Assembly: GCF_030816715.1 (NCBI RefSeq)
Contig: NZ_JAUSYH010000001.1
Location: 6,820,001 to 6,884,000, forward strand
Direction of reading: 5' to 3'
Source: Streptomyces achromogenes
GTDB lineage: Bacteria > Actinomycetota > Actinomycetes > Streptomycetales > Streptomycetaceae
Length of the DNA: 64,000 nucleotides
Shown here one piece after another: positions 61,079-64,000 of the stretch (position 1 is the first letter of the stretch; each line of letters opens with the position of its first letter). Made by a program: the position numbers and the translations under genes. The notes beneath the pieces were generated by a model, which saw nothing but the letters and a program-made list of their open reading frames with translations, was not told where the DNA came from and ran no database searches.

Positions 61079-62458
61079 ATGGCAGCAGTCCAGCGCATCG
61101 TCATCGAGAACGCCGCGATCGCGACCGTAGACGCCCAGGACACCGAGCACGCGGACGGCCATGTCGTCCTCGCCGGCAACCGCATCGAGTCGGTCGGCGC
61201 GGGCCGGGCCCCCGAAGGCCTGGAGAACGTCGTACGCCGCATCGACGCGGCCGGACACCTGGTCACGCCCGGCCTGGTCAACACCCACCACCACTTCTAC
61301 CAGTGGGTCACCCGGGGACTGGCCACCGACCACAACCTCTTCGACTGGCTCGTCGCCCTCTACCCGACGTGGGCACGCATCGACGAGCGGATGGTCCGCG
61401 CGGCCGCCCAGGGCTCCCTGGCGATGATGGCCCGCGGCGGCGTCACCACCGCCATGGACCACCACTACGTCTTCCCGCGGGGCTCCGGCGACCTCTCCGG
61501 CGCGATCATCGGCGCCGCGCGGGACATGGGCGTCCGGTTCACCCTCGCCCGCGGCTCCATGGACCGCAGCGAGAAGGACGGCGGCCTGCCCCCGGACTTC
61601 GCGGTGGAGACGCTGGACGGCGCCCTCGCCGCCACCGAGGAGACCGTCGCCCGGCACCACGACGCGTCCTTCGACGCGATGACCCAGATCGCCGTCGCCC
61701 CGTGCTCGCCCTTCTCCGTCTCCACCGAACTGATGCGCCAGGGAGCCGAGTTGGCCCGCCGGCTCGGCGTGCGCCTGCACACCCACGGCTCGGAGACGGT
61801 CGAGGAGGAGAAGTTCTGTCACGAGCTGTTCGGGATGGGCCCGACCGACTACTTCGAGTCCACCGGCTGGCTCGGCGAGGACGTGTGGATGGCGCACTGC
61901 GTCCACATGAACGACTCCGACATCGACGCCTTCGCCCGCACGAGAACGGGCGTCGCCCACTGCCCGTCGTCGAACGCCCGGCTGGCGGCCGGCATCGCCC
62001 GCGTCCCCGACATGCTGGCGGCCGGCGTCCCGGTGGGCCTGGGCGTCGACGGCACGGCGTCCAACGAGTCCGGCGAACTGCACACCGAACTGCGCAACGC
62101 CCTGCTCATCAACCGTCTCGGAGCGCACCGCGAGGCCGCGCTGAATGCCCGTCAGGCGCTGCGCCTCGGCACCTTCGGCGGGGCCCAGGTGCTGGGCCGT
62201 GCGACACAGATCGGCTCCCTGGAGCCGGGCAAACTCGCCGATCTGGTCCTGTGGAGGCTGGACACCCTCGCGCACGCCTCCATCGCCGACCCGGTGACCG
62301 CTCTGGTCTTCGGCGCGGCGGCCCCGGTCACCGCCTCCTTCGTGAACGGCCGTCAGATCGTCGAGAACGGACGGCTGTCGACCGTCGACGAGGACGCCGT
62401 CGCCCGCTCGACCCGCGAAGAGGCCCGGCGACTGGCACGGATCGCCGCGCAGGGCTGA
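61079..62458 (+). CDS. Guanine/8-oxoguanine deaminase (amidohydrolase)
   Basis: A 459-residue metal amidohydrolase. Metal ligands are the His in GLVNTHHHFYQW (about 67-78), His in RLHTHGSETVEE, His in MAHCVHM and Asp in GLGVDGTASNESGE. The sequence type NTHHHFYQWVTRGL with VAPCSPFSVSTELM is that of 8-oxoguanine deaminases, which also turn guanine into xanthine. Its position at the end of the uricase operon supports feeding of the XDH arm. AGAAGGACGAACC precedes ATG 61079. A hairpin follows. Confidence 0.9.
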   Translation: MAAVQRIVIENAAIATVDAQDTEHADGHVVLAGNRIESVGAGRAPEGLENVVRRIDAAGHLVTPGLVNTHHHFYQWVTRGLATDHNLFDWLVALYPTWARIDERMVRAAAQGSLAMMARGGVTTAMDHHYVFPRGSGDLSGAIIGAARDMGVRFTLARGSMDRSEKDGGLPPDFAVETLDGALAATEETVARHHDASFDAMTQIAVAPCSPFSVSTELMRQGAELARRLGVRLHTHGSETVEEEKFCHELFGMGPTDYFESTGWLGEDVWMAHCVHMNDSDIDAFARTRTGVAHCPSSNARLAAGIARVPDMLAAGVPVGLGVDGTASNESGELHTELRNALLINRLGAHREAALNARQALRLGTFGGAQVLGRATQIGSLEPGKLADLVLWRLDTLAHASIADPVTALVFGAAAPVTASFVNGRQIVENGRLSTVDEDAVARSTREEARRLARIAAQG

Positions 62459-62471
62459 CCTGCCGAGGACT

Positions 62472-62499
62472 CCGGCCGAGGGGGACGGCCCTCGGCCGG
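62472..62499 (+). terminator. Terminator of the urate operon
   Basis: CCGGCCGAGGG at 62472-62482 pairs perfectly with 62489-62499 around GGACGG, 14 bases after the deaminase stop. Confidence 0.88.
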
Positions 62500-62583
62500 A
62501 TGCCGTACACCCGCGTGGTGCACGGCGGCCGTGACCGGGGCGCGCGCTCGACGCGCGCGCCCCGGAACGGTCCGCGACCAGCC

Positions 62584-62780
62584 AAGGGGCAGGCTGCTTC
62601 GAACGGCTACCGCGAGGCGAAGCGGCTGCGGGCCAGGGCGTACGAGAAGGTCGCCAGGCAGCGGCAGGACACCGGCCGCAAGTGGGCCAGGAAGGTCGTG
62701 CGCGACCACGACGCCATCGCGGTGGAGGGCTTCCGCCCCAGGTTTCTCGCCAAGAGCACCATGGCCCACAAGGCCGCTGA
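62584..62780 (+). pseudogene. Internal remnant of an IS605-type TnpB (RNA-guided nuclease)
   Basis: About 66 codons resemble the middle of Streptomyces TnpB: NGYREAKRLRARAYEKVARQRQDTGRKWARKVVRDHDAIAVEGF, then RPRFLAKSTMAHKAAE. The Glu of AIAVEGF corresponds to the RuvC-II Glu. The N-terminus with RuvC-I and the zinc finger and RuvC-III end are absent. No start with a ribosome-binding site, no TnpA and no element ends were seen. It is a dead piece left between the deaminase terminator and the thioesterase gene. Confidence 0.75.
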
Positions 62781-62783
62781 AGA

Positions 62784-63215
62784 TCAAGGGCTCTGGAGTC
62801 CGAACAGGGCCGGTTCGGTGGCCAGTTCCCTGAAGTAGTCCTGCGGGTTCGCGACCATCCGGCGCTTCTTCAGGTCCAGCAGGCCGCCGACCGCGCTCAG
62901 TTCGGCGGCGACCGTGCCGTCCGCCCGGGTGATGGTCTGCTCGATGCGGAACGTCTTGCCGCCGCCCCACTCGAAGACGCAGGACACGTCGACCTCGTCC
63001 CCGGCGAGCAGCTCGCGCCGGTAGCGGATGGTGGTCTCCAGGGCGACCGGGCCCACGCCTCTGCCGATCAGGCCGGCCTGGCTGATGCCCGCCGCCTGCA
63101 GTAACGACCAGCGAGCGTGTTCCGCGTAGTTGATGTACACGCTCTGGTTGAGGTGTCCCTGCACGTCGGTCTCGTATCCGCGGACGGTGACCCGGACGGA
63201 AAACGGCTCGCTCAC
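62784..63215 (-). CDS. Hotdog-fold acyl-CoA thioesterase
   Basis: A 143-residue 4-hydroxybenzoyl-CoA thioesterase/YbgC-type protein. VRGYETDVQGHLNQSVYINYAEHARWSLLQAAG contains the Asp and His-Asn active region (about 13-42). VDVSCVFEWGGGKTFRIEQTITRADG is the central strand set. The GTG at 63215 follows AAGGGGAAG. Upstream frame extension would translate the 15-bp repeat and is unlikely. It cleaves acyl-CoA thioesters, substrate unknown. It is convergent with the TnpB remnant. Confidence 0.86.
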   Translation of the reverse strand: MSEPFSVRVTVRGYETDVQGHLNQSVYINYAEHARWSLLQAAGISQAGLIGRGVGPVALETTIRYRRELLAGDEVDVSCVFEWGGGKTFRIEQTITRADGTVAAELSAVGGLLDLKKRRMVANPQDYFRELATEPALFGLQSP

Positions 63216-63250
63216 TGCTTCCCCTTCTCGTCGACGAGCACGCGATGCCC

Positions 63251-63295
63251 TGTTCATCGGTGCCGTGCTCATCGGTGCCGTGTTCATCGGTGCGC
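63251..63295. repeat. Three 15-bp units TG(T/C)TCATCGGTGCCG
   Basis: Units start at 63251, 63266 and 63281, just upstream of the thioesterase start. Inverted CACCGAT words follow at about 63298-63320, so the whole block can fold. Confidence 0.85.
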
Positions 63296-63334
63296 CGACC
63301 ACCGATGCACCGGGCACCGATCTTGGCATGTCCC

Positions 63335-63967
63335 TCACATCCGGCGGGGGGAAGCCAGCAGATAGCGCGCTCTCGTCCGGGGATCGGTGTGCTCGCCGAC
63401 CTGCCAGCCCGCCTCTTCCAGTGTCGCCGCGCAGGCGCGCAGCGTCGCGTCGTCGGGCCCGTGCACGGCGACCGCCTCCGGCTGCGGGGTGGCCCGTACC
63501 CGGTAGCCGTCTCCTCCTCCGGGTCCGGCGGGGCGGCGTCCGGCCGCCTCCAGGGCCAGGGCGGCCGCCCGCACCAGGTGCGCGCGCTCCCAGCCGCAGG
63601 GACGGTCCGTGCCGCCGTCCGTGTTGGTCATCCGTCGCAGCTCCAGCAGTCCCTGCCAGGCGCTGTGCACCTCACGGAGCCGGGCGGGGCCCGCCGCCCC
63701 GGCCTCCTCCTCACCGCCGACGCGCGCGGCGAACACCTCGCCGCCGTCCGCCTTCGGCGGGAGGGCGGCCGGCGGTTCGGGCACGGCCTCCCGGACGCGG
63801 TGGCCGGCCGGGGTGAGGAAGTGGTCGTGCGGCGGCCGGGGGTGCCGGAACGCGAGCCCGTGCCGCACCAGGGCCGCCAGCTGTGCCGGCGTGCCGCGCA
63901 GCCGCCCGGTGACCGGTTCGGCGGCGTCGATCACCCGCCGCTGGGCAGCGGTCGGCGGTCGTGTCAC
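63335..63967 (-). CDS. Hypothetical protein
   Basis: A 210-residue protein beginning MTRPPTAAQRRVIDAAEPVTGRLRG. It starts with a helix rich in Ala and Arg, and the segment PAQLAALVRHGLAFRHPRPPHDHFLTPAGHRVREA looks like a small winged-helix (helix, then HFLTPAGH wing). The second half has a ferredoxin-like alpha-beta pattern (AVAVHGPDDATLRACAATLEEAGWQVGEH). No family is recognised. Its start at 63967 leaves only 33 bases to the window edge, so an upstream partner may exist outside. Confidence 0.6.
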   Translation of the reverse strand: MTRPPTAAQRRVIDAAEPVTGRLRGTPAQLAALVRHGLAFRHPRPPHDHFLTPAGHRVREAVPEPPAALPPKADGGEVFAARVGGEEEAGAAGPARLREVHSAWQGLLELRRMTNTDGGTDRPCGWERAHLVRAAALALEAAGRRPAGPGGGDGYRVRATPQPEAVAVHGPDDATLRACAATLEEAGWQVGEHTDPRTRARYLLASPRRM

Positions 63968-64000
63968 GGCCTGCTCCCTCCCGGCGACCCGCTGCGGGTC

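Overview
The window reads as chromosomal DNA of a Streptomyces-type actinomycete. Base composition is very GC-rich, codon third positions are almost all G or C, GTG and TTG starts are common, and ATGA/GTGA stop-start overlaps recur. Family content is typical (PucR regulator, XRE-membrane fusion, DUF2637, GH43 with carbohydrate-binding modules, large LuxR ATPase, CBM2). I see no rRNA, tRNA, CRISPR array, phage or plasmid module.

Layout. 1-414 is the 3' end of a cellulose-binding protein. 696-4451 holds a leader-size ORF, rsgA, an Ada-AlkA fusion that seems to lack its glycosylase catalytic segment, and a coupled Ogt methyltransferase. 4718-12485 holds a DUF456 membrane protein, an HTH regulator, a degenerate PP2C-like protein, a pyruvate oxidase and an XRE membrane regulator. 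12778-18985 holds two secreted proteins, an anti-sigma-type ATPase, a DUF2637 protein, a broken ferric reductase behind a good iron box, and a GntR regulator. 19287-29131 is the xanthine dehydrogenase arm: TPR protein, PucR regulator, three XDH subunits, purine permease, XdhC. 29302-40567 holds a SRPBCC protein, a lipoprotein deacetylase, two secreted GH43 enzymes, katG-furA, a cysteine-desulfurase-like protein, and a hydroxyquinol dioxygenase/maleylacetate reductase pair. 40949-52180 holds an acyl-CoA hydrolase, an AlkZ-like glycosylase, a trypsin, two LuxR regulators and two coupled acyl-CoA ligases. 52297-53160 is a zinc-ribbon protein with a degenerate Mrr-like domain. 53390-62458 is the glyoxylate and urate arm: gcl, glxR, hyi, a thiamine-binding/HTH pair, uraD, uraH, uricase and a guanine-type deaminase. 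A TnpB remnant, a thioesterase and a hypothetical gene close the window.

How it works together. Guanine deaminase and XDH would turn purine bases into urate. Uricase, UraH and UraD would take urate to allantoin. Gcl, Hyi and GlxR would recover the glyoxylate released later as glycerate. The allantoin-to-glyoxylate steps are not in this window. gcl and the hyi-glxR operon share a near-identical 15-nt dyad, which suggests one repressor controls both.

The most unusual features are the number of short tandem repeats, mostly with 9- or 18-bp periods, in disordered linkers and gene-proximal spacers; strand-independent GGAAAC/GTTTCC word clusters; and several proteins whose fold is recognisable but whose catalytic residues appear lost (AlkA domain, PP2C-like, Mrr-like, FhuF-like pseudogene).
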